From assembly GCA_032718475.1 (NCBI GenBank), contig JAUCBJ010007457.1:1-64000 (forward strand): a stretch of 64,000 nt of DNA, given 5' to 3'. This document shows, one piece after another, positions 38,301 to 54,140 of the stretch. The notes below the pieces were generated by a model. It was not told the origin of the DNA, did not search any database, and saw only the letters and a program-made list of their open reading frames with translations. This DNA comes from Nemertoderma westbladi (Eukaryota > Xenacoelomorpha > Nemertodermatida > Nemertodermatidae). The translations under genes and the position numbers were made by a program. The first letter of the stretch is position 1; each line of letters starts with the position of its first letter.

Positions 38301-41300
38301 CAACCAAAGTACCAGCTACACCCCCAACCAAAGTACAAGCTACACCCTCAACCAAAGTACCTGCTACACCATCAACCAAAGTACCTGCTACACCATCAAC
38401 CAAAGTACCAGCTACACCATCAACCGAAGTATCAGCTACACCATCAACCAAAGTATCAGCTACTCCCTCAACCAAAGTACCAGCTACACCATCAACCAAA
38501 GTACCAGCTACACCCTCAACCAAAGTACCAGCTACACCATCAAACAAAGTACCAGCTACACCCTCAACCAAAGTACCAGCTACACCCTCAACCAAAGTAT
38601 CAGCTACACCCTCAACCAAAGTACCAGCTACACCCTCAACCAAAGTACCAGCTACACCGTCAACCAAAGTACCAGCTACACTCTCAACCAAAGTACCAGC
38701 TACACCGTCAACCAAAGTACCAGCTACACTCTCAACCAAAGTACCAGCTACACCGTCAACCAAAGTACCAGCTACACTCTCAACCAAAGTACCAGCTACA
38801 CTCTCAACCAAAGTACCTGCTACACCATCAACCAAAGTACCAGCTACACCATCAACCAAAGTACCAGCTACACCATCAACCAAAGTACCAGCTACACCGT
38901 CAACCAAAGTACCAGCTACACTCTCAACCAAAGTACCAGCTACACCGTCAACCAAAGTACCAGCTACACTCTCAACCAAAGTACCAGCTACACTCTCAAC
39001 CAAAGTACCTGCTACACCATCAACCAAAGTACCAGCTACACCATCAACCAAAGTACCAGCTACACTCTCAACCAAAGTACCAGCTACACCGTCAACCAAA
39101 GTACCAGCTACACTCTCAACCAAAGTACCAGCTACACTCTCAACCAAAGTACCTGCTACACCATCAACCAAAGTACCAGCTACACCATCAACCAAAGTAC
39201 CAGCTACACCATCAACCAAAGTACCTGCTACACCATCAACCAAAGTACCTGCTACACCATCAACCAAAGTACCAGCTACACCATCAACCAAAGTACCAGC
39301 TACACCCCCAACCAAAGTACCAGCTACACCATCAAACAAAGTACCAGCTACACCCTCAACCAAAGTACCAGCTACACCCTCAACCAAAGTATCAGCTACA
39401 CCCTCAACCAAAGTACCAGCTACACCCTCAACCAAAGTACCAGCTACACCCTCAACCAAAGTACCAGCTACACCCTCAACCAAAGTACCAGCTACACCAT
39501 CAACCAAAGTACCAGCTACACCATCAACCAAAGTACCAGCTACACCCTCAACCAAAGTATCAGCTACACCCCCAACCAAAGTACCAGCTACACCCTCAAC
39601 CAAAGTACCAGCTACACCCTCAACCAAAGTATCAGCTACACCCTCAACCAAAGTACCAGCTACACCATCAACCAAAGTACCAGCTACACCATCAACCAAA
39701 GTACCAGCTACACCATCAACCAAAGTACCAGCTACACCCCCAACCGAAGTACCAGCTACACCCTCAACCAAAGTACAAGTTACACCCCCAACCAAAGTAC
39801 CAGCTACACCCTCAACCAAAGTACCAGCTACACCCCCAACCAAAGTACAAGCTACACCCTCAACCAAAGTACCAGCTACACCATCAACCAAAGTACCAGC
39901 TACACCCTCAACCAAAGTACCAGCTACACCCTCAACCAAAGTACCAGCTACACCCTCAACCAAAGTACCAGCTACACCATCAACCATAGTACCAGCTACA
40001 CCCTCAACCAAAGTACCAGCTACACCATCAACCATAGTACCAGCTACACCCTCAACCAAAGTACCTGCTACACCATCAACCAAAGTACGAGCTACACCAT
40101 CAACCAAAGTACCAGCTACACCATCAACCAAAGTACCAGCTACACCATCAACCAAAGTACCAGCTACACCATCAACCAAAGTACCAGCTACACCATCAAC
40201 CAAAGTACCAGCTACACCATCAACCAAAGTACCAGCTACACCCTCAACCAAAGTACCAGCTACACCATCAACCAAAGTACCAGCTACACCATCAACCAAA
40301 GTACCAGCTACACCCTCAACCAAAGTACCAGCTACACCCTCAACCAAAGTACCAGCTACACCATCAACCAAAGTACCAGCTACACCCTCAACCAAAGTAC
40401 CAGCTACACCCTCAACCAAAGTACCAGCTACACCCTCAACCAAAGTACCAGCTACACTCTCAATCAAAGTACCAACTACACCCTCAACCAAAGTACCAGC
40501 TACACACTCAAACAAAGTACCAGCTACACCATCAACCAAAGTACCAGCTACACCATCAACCAAAGTACCAGCTACACCCTCAACCAAAGTACCAGCTACA
40601 CCCTCAACCAAAGTACCAGCTACACCATCAACCATAGTACCAGCTACACCATCAACCAAAGTACCAGCTACACCCTCAACCAAAGTACCAGCTACACCCT
40701 CAAACAAAATACCAGCTACACTCTCAACCAAAGTACCAGCTACACCCTCAACCAAAGTACCTGCTACACCATCAACCAAAGTACCAGCTACACCATCAAC
40801 CAAAGTACCAGCTACACCCTCAACCAAAGTACCAGCTACACCATCAACCAAAGTACCAGCTACACCATCAACCAAAGTACCAGCTACACCCTCAACCAAA
40901 GTACCAGCTACACCATCAACCAAAGTACCAGCTACACCATCAACCAAAGTACCAGCTACACCCTCAACCAAAGTACCAGCTACACCCTCAACCAAAGTAC
41001 CAGCTACACCATCAACCAAAGTACCAGCTACACCATCAACCAAAGTACCAGCTACACCATCAACCAAAGTACCAGCTACACCCTCAACCAAAGTACCAGC
41101 TACACCCTCAACCAAAGTACCAGCTACACCCTCAACCAAAGTACCAGCTACACTCTCAATCAAAGTACCAACTACACCCTCAACCAAAGTACCAGCTACA
41201 CACTCAAACAAAATACCAGCTACACCCTCAAACAAAATACCAGCTACACTCTCAACCAAAGTACCAGCTACACCCTCAACCAAAGTACCAGCTACACCTT

Positions 41301-44300
41301 CAACCAAAGTACCAGCTACACCCTCAAACAAAATACCAGCTACACTCTCAACCAAAGTACCAGCTACACCCTCAACCAAAGTACCAGCTACACCCTCAAC
41401 CAAAGTACCAGCTACACCCTCAACCAAAGTACCAGCTACACTCTCAATCAAAGTACCAACTACACCCTCAACCAAAGTACCAGCTACACACTCAAACAAA
41501 ATACCAGCTACACCCTCAAACAAAATACCAGCTACACTCTCAACCAAAGTACCAGCTACACCCTCAACCAAAGTACCTGCTACACCCCCAACCAAAGTAC
41601 CAGCTACACTCTCAACCAAAGTACAAGCTACACCCCCAACCAAAGTACCAGCTACACCCTCAACCAAAGTACCAGCTACACCCCCAACCAAAGTACAAGC
41701 TACACCCTCAACCAAAGTACCTGCTACACCATCAACCAAAGTACCTGCTACACCATCAACCAAAGTACCAGCTACACCATCAACCGAAGTATCAGCTACA
41801 CCATCAACCAAAGTATCAGCTACTCCCTCAACCAAAGTACCAGCTACACCATCAACCAAAGTACCAGCTACACCCTCAACCAAAGTACCAGCTACACCAT
41901 CAAACAAAGTACCAGCTACACCCTCAACCAAAGTACCAGCTACACCCTCAACCAAAGTATCAGCTACACCCTCAACCAAAGTACCAGCTACACCCTCAAC
42001 CAAAGTACCAGCTACACCGTCAACCAAAGTACCAGCTACACTCTCAACCAAAGTACCAGCTACACCGTCAACCAAAGTACCAGCTACACTCTCAACCAAA
42101 GTACCAGCTACACCGTCAACCAAAGTACCAGCTACACTCTCAACCAAAGTACCAGCTACACTCTCAACCAAAGTACCTGCTACACCATCAACCAAAGTAC
42201 CAGCTACACCATCAACCAAAGTACCAGCTACACCATCAACCAAAGTACCAGCTACACCGTCAACCAAAGTACCAGCTACACTCTCAACCAAAGTACCAGC
42301 TACACCGTCAACCAAAGTACCAGCTACACTCTCAACCAAAGTACCAGCTACACTCTCAACCAAAGTACCTGCTACACCATCAACCAAAGTACCAGCTACA
42401 CCATCAACCAAAGTACCAGCTACACTCTCAACCAAAGTACCAGCTACACCGTCAACCAAAGTACCAGCTACACTCTCAACCAAAGTACCAGCTACACTCT
42501 CAACCAAAGTACCTGCTACACCATCAACCAAAGTACCAGCTACACCATCAACCAAAGTACCAGCTACACCCTCAACCAAAGTACCAGCTACACCCTCAAC
42601 CAAAGTACCAGCTACACCATCAACCAAAGTACCAGCTACACCATCAACCAAAGTACCAGCTACACCCTCAACCAAAGTATCAGCTACACCCCCAACCAAA
42701 GTACCAGCTACACCCTCAACCAAAGTACCAGCTACACCCTCAACCAAAGTATCAGCTACACCCTCAACCAAAGTACCAGCTACACCATCAACCAAAGTAC
42801 CAGCTACACCATCAACCAAAGTACCAGCTACACCATCAACCAAAGTACCAGCTACACCCCCAACCGAAGTACCAGCTACACCCTCAACCAAAGTACAAGT
42901 TACACCCCCAACCAAAGTACCAGCTACACCCTCAACCAAAGTACCAGCTACACCCCCAACCAAAGTACAAGCTACACCCTCAACCAAAGTACCAGCTACA
43001 CCATCAACCAAAGTACCAGCTACACCCTCAACCAAAGTACCAGCTACACCCTCAACCAAAGTACAAGCTACACCCCCAACCAAAGTACCAGCTACACCCT
43101 CAACCAAAGTACCAGCTACACCCCCAACCAAAGTACAAGCTACACCCTCAACCAAAGTACCTGCTACACCATCAACCAAAGTACCTGCTACACCATCAAC
43201 CAAAGTACCAGCTACACCATCAACCAAAGTACCAGCTACACCATCAACCAAAGTACCAGCTACACCCTCAACCAAAGTACCTGCTACACCATCAACCAAA
43301 GTACCAGCTACACCATCAACCAAAGTACCAGCTACACCCCCAACCAAAGTACAAGCTACACCCCCAACCAAAGTACCAGCTACACCATCAACCAAAGTAC
43401 CAGCTACACCCTCAACCAAAGTACCAGCTACACCCTCAACCAAATTCCAAAGTACAAGCTACACTCTCAACCAAAGTACCTGCTACACCATCAACCAAAG
43501 TACCAGCTACACCATCAAACAAAGTACCAGCTACACCCTCAACCAAAGTACCAGCTACACCCTCAACCAAAGTACAAGCTACACTCTCAACCAAAGTACC
43601 TGCTACACCCCCAACCAAAGTACAAGCTACACCCCCAACCGAAGTACCAGCTACACCCTCAACCAAAGTACCAGCTACACCCCCAACCAAAGTACAAGCT
43701 ACACCCTCAACCAAAGTACCTGCTACACCATCAACCAAAGTACCAGCTACACTCTAAACCAATGTACCAGCTACACTCCAAACCAATGTACCAGCTACAC
43801 TCTCAACCAAAGTCCCAGCTACACCCCCAACCAAAGTACCAGCTACACCCTCAAACATAATACCAGCTACACCCTCAACCAAAGTATCAGCTACACCCCC
43901 AACCAAAGTACAAGCTACACCCTCAACCAAAGTACCAGCTACACCATCAACCAAAGTACCAGCTACACCCCCAACCAAAGTACCAGCTACACCCTCAACC
44001 AAAGTACCAGCTACACCCCCAACCAAAGTACAAGCTACACCCTCAACCAAAGTACCTGCTACACCATCAACCAAAGTACCTGCTACACCATCAACCAAAG
44101 TACCAGCTACACCATCAACCAAAGTACCAGCTACACCATCAACCAAAGTACCAGCTACACCCTCAACCAAAGTACCTGCTACACCATCAACCAAAGTACC
44201 TGCTACACCATCAACCAAAGTACCAGCTACACCATCAACCAAAGTACCAGCTACACCATCAACCAAAGTACCAGCTACACCATCAACCAAAGTACCAGCT

Positions 44301-47300
44301 ACACCCTCAACCAAAGTACCAGCTACACCATCAACCAAAGTACCAGCTACACCCTCAACCAAAGTACCAGCTACACCCTCAACCAAAGTATCAGCTACAC
44401 CCTCAACCAAAGTACCAGCTACACCCTCAACCAAAGTACCAGCTACACCCTCAACCAAAGTACCAGCTACACCCTCAACCAAAGTACCAGCTACACCATC
44501 AACCAAAGTACCAGCTACACCATCAACCAAAGTACCAGCTACACCCTCAACCAAAGTATCAGCTACACCCCCAACCAAAGTACCAGCTACACCCTCAACC
44601 AAAGTACCAGCTACACCATCAACCAAAGTACCTGCTACACCATCAACCAAAGTACCAGCTACACCATCAACCAAAGTACCAGCTACACCATCAACCAAAG
44701 TACCAGCTACACCCTCAACCAAAGTATCAGCTACACCCCCAACCAAAGTACCAGCTACACCCTCAACCAAAGTACCAGCTACACCCTCAACCAAAGTACA
44801 AGCTACACCCTCAACCAAAGTATCAGCTACACCCTCAACCAAAGTACCAGCTACACCCTCAACCAAAGTACCAGCTACACCCTCAACCAAAGTACCTGCT
44901 ACACCCCCAACCAAAGTACAAGCTACACCCCCAACCGAAGTACCAGCTACACCCTCAACCAAAGTACCTGCTACACCATCAACCAAAGTACCAGCTACAC
45001 CATCAACCAAAGTACCAGCTACACCCTCAACCAAAGTACCAGCTACACCCCCAACCAAAGTACAAGCTACACCCCCAACCGAAGTACCAGCTACACCCTC
45101 AACCAAAGTACCTGCTACACCATCAACCAAAGTACCAGCTACACCATCAACCAAAGTACCAGCTACACCATCAACCAAAGTACCAGCTACACCATCAAAC
45201 AAAGTACCAGCTACACCATCAACCAAAGTACCAGCTACACCCTCAACCAAAGTACCAGCTACACCCCCAACCAAAGTACCAGCTACACCATCAACCAAAG
45301 TACCAGCTACACCCTCAACCAAAGTACCAGCTACACCCTCAACCAAAGTACAAGCTACACCCTCAACCAAAGTACCAGCTACACCCTCAACCAAAGTATC
45401 AGCTACACCATCAACCAAAGTACCAGCTACACCCTCAACCAAAGTATCAGCTACACCCCCAACCGAAGTACCAGCTACACCCTCAACCAAAGTACCTGCT
45501 ACACCATCAACCAAAGTACCAGCTACACCATCAACCAAAGTACCAGCTACACCATCAACCAAAGTACCAGCTACACCATCAAACAAAGTACCAGCTACAC
45601 CATCAACCAAAGTACCAGCTACACCCTCAACCAAAGTACCAGCTACACCCTCAACCAAAGTACCAGCTACACCCTCAACCAAAGTACCAGCTACACCCTC
45701 AACCAAAGTACCAGCTACACCCTCAACCAAAGTACCAGCTACACCCTCAACCAAAGTACCAGCTACACCATCAACCAAAGTACCAGCTACACCATCAACC
45801 AAAGTACCAGCTACACCCTCAACCAAAGTATCAGCTACACCCCCAACCAAAGTACCAGCTACACCCTCAACCAAAGTACCAGCTACACCATCAACCAAAG
45901 TACCTGCTACACCATCAACCAAAGTACCAGCTACACCATCAACCAAAGTACCAGCTACACCATCAACCAAAGTACCAGCTACACCCTCAACCAAAGTACC
46001 AGCTACACCCTCAACCAAAGTACCAGCTACACCCTCAACCAAAGTACCAGCTACACCCTCAACCAAAGTACCAGCTACACCCTCAACCAAAGTACCAGCT
46101 ACACCCTCAACCAAAGTACCAGCTACACCCTCAACCAAAGTACCAGCTACACCCTCAACCAAAGTACCAGCTACACCCTCAACCAAAGTACAAGCTACAC
46201 CCTCAACCAAAGTACCAGCTACACCCTCAACCAAAGTACCTGCTACACCATCAACCAAAGTACCAGCTACACCATCAACCAAAGTACCAGCTACACCCTC
46301 AACCAAAGTACCAGCTACACCCCCAACCAAAGTACAAGCTACACCCCCAACCGAAGTACCAGCTACACCCTCAACCAAAGTACCTGCTACACCATCAACC
46401 AAAGTACCAGCTACACCATCAACCAAAGTACCAGCTACACCATCAACCAAAGTACCAGCTACACCATCAAACAAAGTACCAGCTACACCATCAACCAAAG
46501 TACCAGCTACACCCTCAACCAAAGTACCAGCTACACCCCCAACCAAAGTACAAGCTACACTCTCAACCAAAGTACCTGCTACACCATCAACCAAAGTACC
46601 AGCTACACCATCAACCAAAGTACCAGCTACACCCTCAACCAAAGTACCAGCTACACCCTCAACCAAAGTACCAGCTACACCCTCAACCAAAGTACCAGCT
46701 ACACCCTCAACCAAAGTACCAGCTACACCCTCAACCAAAGTACCAGCTACACCCTCAACCAAAGTACCAGCTACACCCTCAACCAAAGTACCAGCTACAC
46801 CCTCAACCAAAGTACCAGCTACACCATCAACCAAAGTACCAGCTACACCTCAACCAAAGTACCAGCTACACCCTCAACCAAAGTACCAGCTACACCATCA
46901 ACCAAAGTACCAGCTACACCCTCAACCAAAGTACCAGCTACACCCTCAACCAAAGTACCAGCTACACCCTCAACCAAAGTACCAGCTACACCCTCAACCA
47001 AAGTACCAGCTACACCCTCAACCAAAGTACCAGCTACACCCTCAACCAAAGTACCAGCTACACCCTCAACCAAAGTACCAGCTACACCCTCAACCAAAGT
47101 ACCAGCTACACCCTCAACCAAAGTACCAGCTACACCTTCAACCAAAGTACCAGCTACACCCTCAACCAAAGTACCAGCTACACCCTCAACCAAAGTACCA
47201 GCTACACCATCAACCAAAGTATCAGCTACACCCTCAACCAAAGTACCAGCTACACTCTCAACCAAAGTACCAGCTACATCATCAACCAAAGTACCAGCTA

Positions 47301-50300
47301 CACCCTCAACCAAAGTACCAGCTACACCCTCAACCAAAGTACCAGCTACACCCTCAACCAAAGTACCAGCTACACCCTCAACCAAAGTACCAGCTACACC
47401 CTCAACCAAAGTACCAGCTACACCCTCAACCAAAGTACCAGCTACACCCTCAACCAAAGTCCAAAGTACAAGCTACACTCTCAACCAAAGTACCTGCTAC
47501 ACCATCAACCAAAGTACCAGCTACACCATCAAACAAAGTACCAGCTACACCCTCAACCAAAGTACCAGCTACACCCTCAACCAAAGTACCAGCTACACCC
47601 TCAACCAAAGTATCAGCTACACCCTCAACCAAAGTACCAGCTACACCCTCAAACAAAGTACCAGCTAAACCATCAACAAAAGTACCAGCTACACTCTCAA
47701 CCAAAGTACCAGCTACACTCTCAACCAAAGTACCAGCTACACCCTCAACCAAAGTACCAGCTACACCCTCAACCAAAGTACCAGCTACACCCTCAACCAA
47801 AGTACCAGCTACACCCTCAACCAAAGTCCAAAGTACAAGCTACACTCTCAACCAAAGTACCTGCTACACCATCAACCAAAGTACCAGCTACACCATCAAA
47901 CAAAGTACCAGCTACACCCTCAACCAAAGTACCAGCTACACCATCAAACAAAGTACCAGCTACACCCTCAACCAAAGTACCAGCTACACCCTCAACCAAA
48001 GTACCAGCTACACCCCCAACCAAAGTACAAGCTACACTCTCAACCAAAGTACCTGCTACACCATCAACCAAAGTACCAGCTACACCCTCAACCAAAGTAC
48101 CAGCTACACCCTCAACCAAAGTATCAGCTACACCCTCAACCAAAGTACCAGCTACACCCTCAACCAAACTACCAGCTACACCCTCAACCAAAGTACCAGC
48201 TACACCCTCAACCAAAGTACCAGCTACACCCTCAACCAAAGTATCAGCTACACCCTCAACCAAAGTACCAGCTACACCATCAACCAAAGTACCAGCTACA
48301 CCATCAACCAAAGTACCAGCTACACCCTCAACCAAAGTACCAGCTACACCCTCAACCAAAGTCCAAAGTACAAGCTACACTCTCAACCAAAGTACCTGCT
48401 ACACCCTCAACCAAAGTACCAGCTACACCATCAAACAAAGTACCAGCTACACCCTCAACCAAAGTACCAGCTACACCCTCAACCAAAGTACAAGCTACAC
48501 CCCCAACCGAAGTACCAGCTACACCCTCAACCAAAGTACCTGCTACACCATCAACCAAAGTACCAGCTACACCATCAACCAAAGTACCAGCTACACCATC
48601 AACCAAAGTACCAGCTACACCATCAAACAAAGTACCAGCTACACCATCAACCAAAGTACCAGCTACACCCTCAACCAAAGTACCAGCTACACCCCCAACC
48701 AAAGTACAAGCTACACTCTCAACCAAAGTACCTGCTACACCATCAACCAAAGTACCAGCTACACCATCAACCAAAGTACCAGCTACACCCTCAACCAAAG
48801 TACCAGCTACACCCTCAACCAAAGTACCAGCTACACCCTCAACCAAAGTACCAGCTACACCCTCAACCAAAGTATCAGCTACACCCTCAACCAAAGTACC
48901 AGCTACAACCTCAACCAAACTACCAGCTACACCCTCAACCAAAGTACCAGCTACACCTTCAACCAAAGTACCAGCTACACCCTCAACCAAAGTACCAGCT
49001 ACACCCTCAACCAAAGTACCAGCTACACCATCAACCAAAGTATCAGCTACACCCTCAACCAAAGTACCAGCTACACTCTCAACCAAAGTACCAGCTACAT
49101 CATCAACCAAAGTACCAGCTACACCCTCAACCAAAGTACCAGCTACACCCTCAACCAAAGTACCAGCTACACCCTCAACCAAAGTACCAGCTACACCCTC
49201 AACCAAAGTACCAGCTACACCCTCAACCAAAGTACCAGCTACACCCTCAACCAAAGTACCAGCTACACCCTCAACCAAAGTCCAAAGTACAAGCTACACT
49301 CTCAACCAAAGTACCTGCTACACCATCAACCAAAGTACCAGCTACACCATCAAACAAAGTACCAGCTACACCCTCAACCAAAGTACCAGCTACACCCTCA
49401 ACCAAAGTACCAGCTACACCCTCAACCAAAGTATCAGCTACACCCTCAACCAAAGTACCAGCTACACCCTCAAACAAAGTACCAGCTAAACCATCAACAA
49501 AAGTACCAGCTACACTCTCAACCAAAGTACCAGCTACACTCTCAACCAAAGTACCAGCTACACCCTCAACCAAAGTACCAGCTACACCCTCAACCAAAGT
49601 ACCAGCTACACCCTCAACCAAAGTACCAGCTACACCCTCAACCAAAGTCCAAAGTACAAGCTACACTCTCAACCAAAGTACCTGCTACACCATCAACCAA
49701 AGTACCAGCTACACCATCAAACAAAGTACCAGCTACACCCTCAACCAAAGTACCAGCTACACCATCAAACAAAGTACCAGCTACACCCTCAACCAAAGTA
49801 CCAGCTACACCCTCAACCAAAGTACCAGCTACACCCCCAACCAAAGTACAAGCTACACTCTCAACCAAAGTACCTGCTACACCATCAACCAAAGTACCAG
49901 CTACACCCTCAACCAAAGTACCAGCTACACCCTCAACCAAAGTATCAGCTACACCCTCAACCAAAGTACCAGCTACACCCTCAACCAAACTACCAGCTAC
50001 ACCCTCAACCAAAGTACCAGCTACACCCTCAACCAAAGTACCAGCTACACCCTCAACCAAAGTATCAGCTACACCCTCAACCAAAGTACCAGCTACACCA
50101 TCAACCAAAGTACCAGCTACACCATCAACCAAAGTACCAGCTACACCCTCAACCAAAGTACCAGCTACACCCTCAACCAAAGTCCAAAGTACAAGCTACA
50201 CTCTCAACCAAAGTACCTGCTACACCCTCAACCAAAGTACCAGCTACACCATCAAACAAAGTACCAGCTACACCCTCAACCAAAGTACCAGCTACACCCT

Positions 50301-53300
50301 CAACCAAAGTACAAGCTACACCCCCAACCGAAGTACCAGCTACACCCTCAACCAAAGTACCTGCTACACCATCAACCAAAGTACCAGCTACACCATCAAC
50401 CAAAGTACCAGCTACACCATCAACCAAAGTACCAGCTACACCATCAAACAAAGTACCAGCTACACCATCAACCAAAGTACCAGCTACACCCTCAACCAAA
50501 GTACCAGCTACACCCCCAACCAAAGTACAAGCTACACTCTCAACCAAAGTACCTGCTACACCATCAACCAAAGTACCAGCTACACCATCAACCAAAGTAC
50601 CAGCTACACCCTCAACCAAAGTACCAGCTACACCCTCAACCAAAGTACCAGCTACACCCTCAACCAAAGTACCAGCTACACCCTCAACCAAAGTATCAGC
50701 TACACCCTCAACCAAAGTACCAGCTACAACCTCAACCAAACTACCAGCTACACCCTCAACCAAAGTACCAGCTACACCCTCAACCAAAGTACCAGCTACA
50801 CCCTCAACCAAAGTCCAAAGTACAAGCTACACTCTCAACCAAAGTACCTGCTACACCATCAACCAAAGTACCAGCTACACCATCAAACAAAGTACCAGCT
50901 ACACCCTCAACCAAAGTACCAGCTACACCCTCAACCAAAGTACCAGCTACACCCTCAACCAAAGTATCAGCTACACCCTCAACCAAAGTACCAGCTACAC
51001 CCTCAAACAAAGTACCAGCTACACCATCAACAAAAGTACCAGCTACACTCTCAACCAAAGTACCAGCTACACCCTCAACCAAAGTACCAGCTACACCCTC
51101 AACCAAAGTACCAGCTACACCCTCAACCAAAGTACCAGCTACACCCTCAACCAAAGTCCAAAGTACAAGCTACACTCTCAACCAAAGTACCTGCTACACC
51201 ATCAACCAAAGTACCAGCTACACCATCAAACAAAGTACCAGCTACACCCTCAACCAAAGTACCAGCTACACCATCAAACAAAGTACCAGCTACACCCTCA
51301 ACCAAAGTACCAGCTACACCCTCAACCAAAGTACCAGCTACACCCCCAACCAAAGTACAAGCTACACTCTCAACCAAAGTACCTGCTACACCATCAACCA
51401 AAGTACCAGCTACACCATCAACCAAAGTACCAGCTACACCCTCAACCAAAGTACCAGCTACACCCTCAACCAAAGTACCAGCTACACCCTCAACCAAAGT
51501 ACCAGCTACACCCTCAACCAAAGTATCAGCTACACCCTCAACCAAAGTACCAGCTACACCCTCAACCAAACTACCAGCTACACCCTCAACCAAAGTACCA
51601 GCTACACCCTCAACCAAAGTACCAGCTACACCCTCAACCAAAGTCCAAAGTACAAGCTACACTCTCAACCAAAGTACCTGCTACACCATCAACCAAAGTA
51701 CCAGCTACACCATCAAACAAAGTACCAGCTACACCCTCAACCAAAGTACCAGCTACACCCTCAAACAAAATACCAGCTACACTCTCAACCAAAGTACCAG
51801 CTACACCCTCAACCAAAGTACCTGCTACACCATCAACCAAAGTACCAGCTACACCCTCAACCAAAGTACCAGCTACACCCTCAACCAAAGTACCAGCTAC
51901 ACCCTCAACCAAAGTACCAGCTACACTATCAACCAAAGTACCAGCTACACCCTCAACCGAAGTACCAGCTACACCCTCAACCAAAGTACCAGCTACAACC
52001 TCAACCAAAGTACCAGCTACACCCTCAACCAAAGTATCAGCTACACCCTCAACCAAAGTACCAGCTACACCCTCAAACAAAGTACCACCTACACCATCAA
52101 CAAAAGTACCAGCTACACTCTCAACCAAAGTACCAGCTACACTCTCAACCAAAGTACCAGCTACACCCTCAACCAAAGTACCAGCTACACCCTCAACCAA
52201 AGTACCAGCTACACCCTCAACCAAAGTACCAGCTACACCCTCAACCAAAGTCCAAAGTACAAGCTACACTCTCAACCAAAGTACCTGCTACACCATCAAC
52301 CAAAGTACCAGTTACACCATCAAACAAAGTACCAGCTACACCCTCAACCAAAGTACCAGCTACACCCTCAACCAAAGTATCAGCTACACCCTCAACCAAA
52401 GTACCAGCTACACCCTCAAACAAAGTACCAGCTACACCATCAACAAAAGTACCAGCTACACTCTCAACCAAAGTACCAGCTACACTCTCAACCAAAGTAC
52501 CAGCTACACCCTCAACCAAAGTACCAGCTACACCCTCAACCAAAGTACCAGCTACACCCTCAACCAAAGTCCAAAGTACAAGCTACACTCTCAACCAAAG
52601 TACCTGCTACACCATCAACCAAAGTACCAGTTACACCATCAAACAAAGTACCAGCTACACCCTCAACCAAAGTACCAGCTACACCCTCAACCAAAGTATC
52701 AGCTACACCCTCAACCAAAGTACCAGCTACACCCTCAAACAAAGTACCAGCTACACCATCAACAAAAGTACCAGCTACACTCTCAACCAAAGTACCAGCT
52801 ACACTCTCAACCAAAGTACCAGCTACACCCTCAACCAAAGTACCAGCTACACCATCAACCAAAGTACCAGCTACACCCTCAACCAAAGTCCAAAGTACAA
52901 GCTACACTCTCAACCAAAGTACCTGCTACACCATCAACCAAAGTACCAGCTACACCATCAAACAAAGTACCAGCTACACCCTCAACCAAAGTACCAGCTA
53001 CACCCTCAACCAAAGTATCAGCTACACCCTCAACCAAAGTACCAGCTACACCCTCAACCAAAGTACCAGCTACACCATCAACAAAAGTACCAGCTACACT
53101 CTCAACCAAAGTACCAGCTACACTCTCAACCAAAGTACCAGCTACACCCTCAACCAAAACACCAGCTACACCCTCAAACAAAATACCAGCTACGCTCTCA
53201 ACCAAAGTACCAGCTACACCCTCAACCAAAGTATCAGCTACACCCTCAACCAAAGTACCAGCTACACCCTCAACCAAAGTACCAGCTACACCATCAACAA

Positions 53301-54119
53301 AAGTACCAGCTACACTCTCAACCAAAGTACCAGCTACACTCTCAACCAAAGTACCAGCTACACCCTCAAACAAAGTACCAGCTACACCCTCAACCAAAGT
53401 ATCAGCTACACCCTCAACCAAAGTACCAGCTACACCCTCAACCAAAGTACCAGCTACACCCTCAACCAAAGTATCAGCTACACCCTCAACCAAAGTACCA
53501 GCTACACCCTCAACCAAAGTACAAGCTACACTCTCAACCAAAGTACCAGCTACACCCTCAACCAAAGTATCACCTACACCCTCAACCAAAGTACCAGCTA
53601 CACCCTCAACCAAAGTACCAGCTACACCCTCAACCAAAGTACCAGCTACACCCTCAACCAAAGTACCAGCTACACCCTCAACCAAAGTCCAAAGTACAAG
53701 CTACACTCTCAACCAAAGTACCTGCTACACCATCAACCAAAGTACCAGCTACACCATCAAACAAAGTACCAGCTACACCCTCAACCAAAGTACCAGCTAC
53801 ACCCTCAACCAAAGTACCAGCTACACCCTCAACCAAAGTATCAGCTACTCCCTCAACCAAAGTACCAGCTACACCCTCAACCAAAGTACCAGCTACATCA
53901 TCAACAAAAGTACCAGCTACACTCTCAACCAAAGTACCAGCTACACCCTCAACCAAAGTACCAGCTACACCCTCAACCAAAGTACCAGCTACATCATCAA
54001 CAAAAGTACCAGCTACACACTCAACCAAAGTACCAGCTACATCCTCAACCAAAGTACCAGCTACACCATCAACCAAAGTATCAGCTACACCCTCAACCAA
54101 ATATCAGCTACACTCTCAA
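35398..54119. repeat. 24-bp satellite, about 780 copies, 18.7 kb
   Basis: Unit ACCAAAGTACCAGCTACACC plus CTCA, CATCA or CGTCA-type variants in register. It fills almost the whole 19.7-kb intron between the Ig-1/2 and Ig-2 exons. Since 24 is divisible by three, four or more frames stay open for kilobases (units STKVPATP, NQSTSYTL, EGVAGTLV); these are not genes. Higher-order structure is visible: a block of about 2.5 kb at 36680-39205 recurs at 40040-42565 (offset 3,360 = 140 units). A 1,821-bp period links 47457-48359 with 49278-50180. A frame-shifting junction AACCAAAGTCCAAAGTACAA recurs 13 times between 47457 and 53685, and a 319-bp tandem duplication lies at 52241-52886. Confidence 0.98.
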
Positions 54120-54140
54120 CCAAAGTACGACGTACTTTGG
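54120..54140. repeat. 9-bp inverted repeat closing the 24-bp satellite
   Basis: CCAAAGTAC-GAC-GTACTTTGG: the last satellite motif is followed by its own reverse complement after three bases. Beyond it the sequence is unique. Confidence 0.8.

Noticed and set aside
35392-54100. Very long frames on both strands (units STKVPATP, NQSTSYTL, EGVAGTLV), up to 3,735 codons
   Set aside because: Several frames on both strands of a 24-bp satellite are open at once, frames drift at register-shifting junctions, and the region is a filamin intron. The Thr/Pro-rich mucin-like look is incidental.
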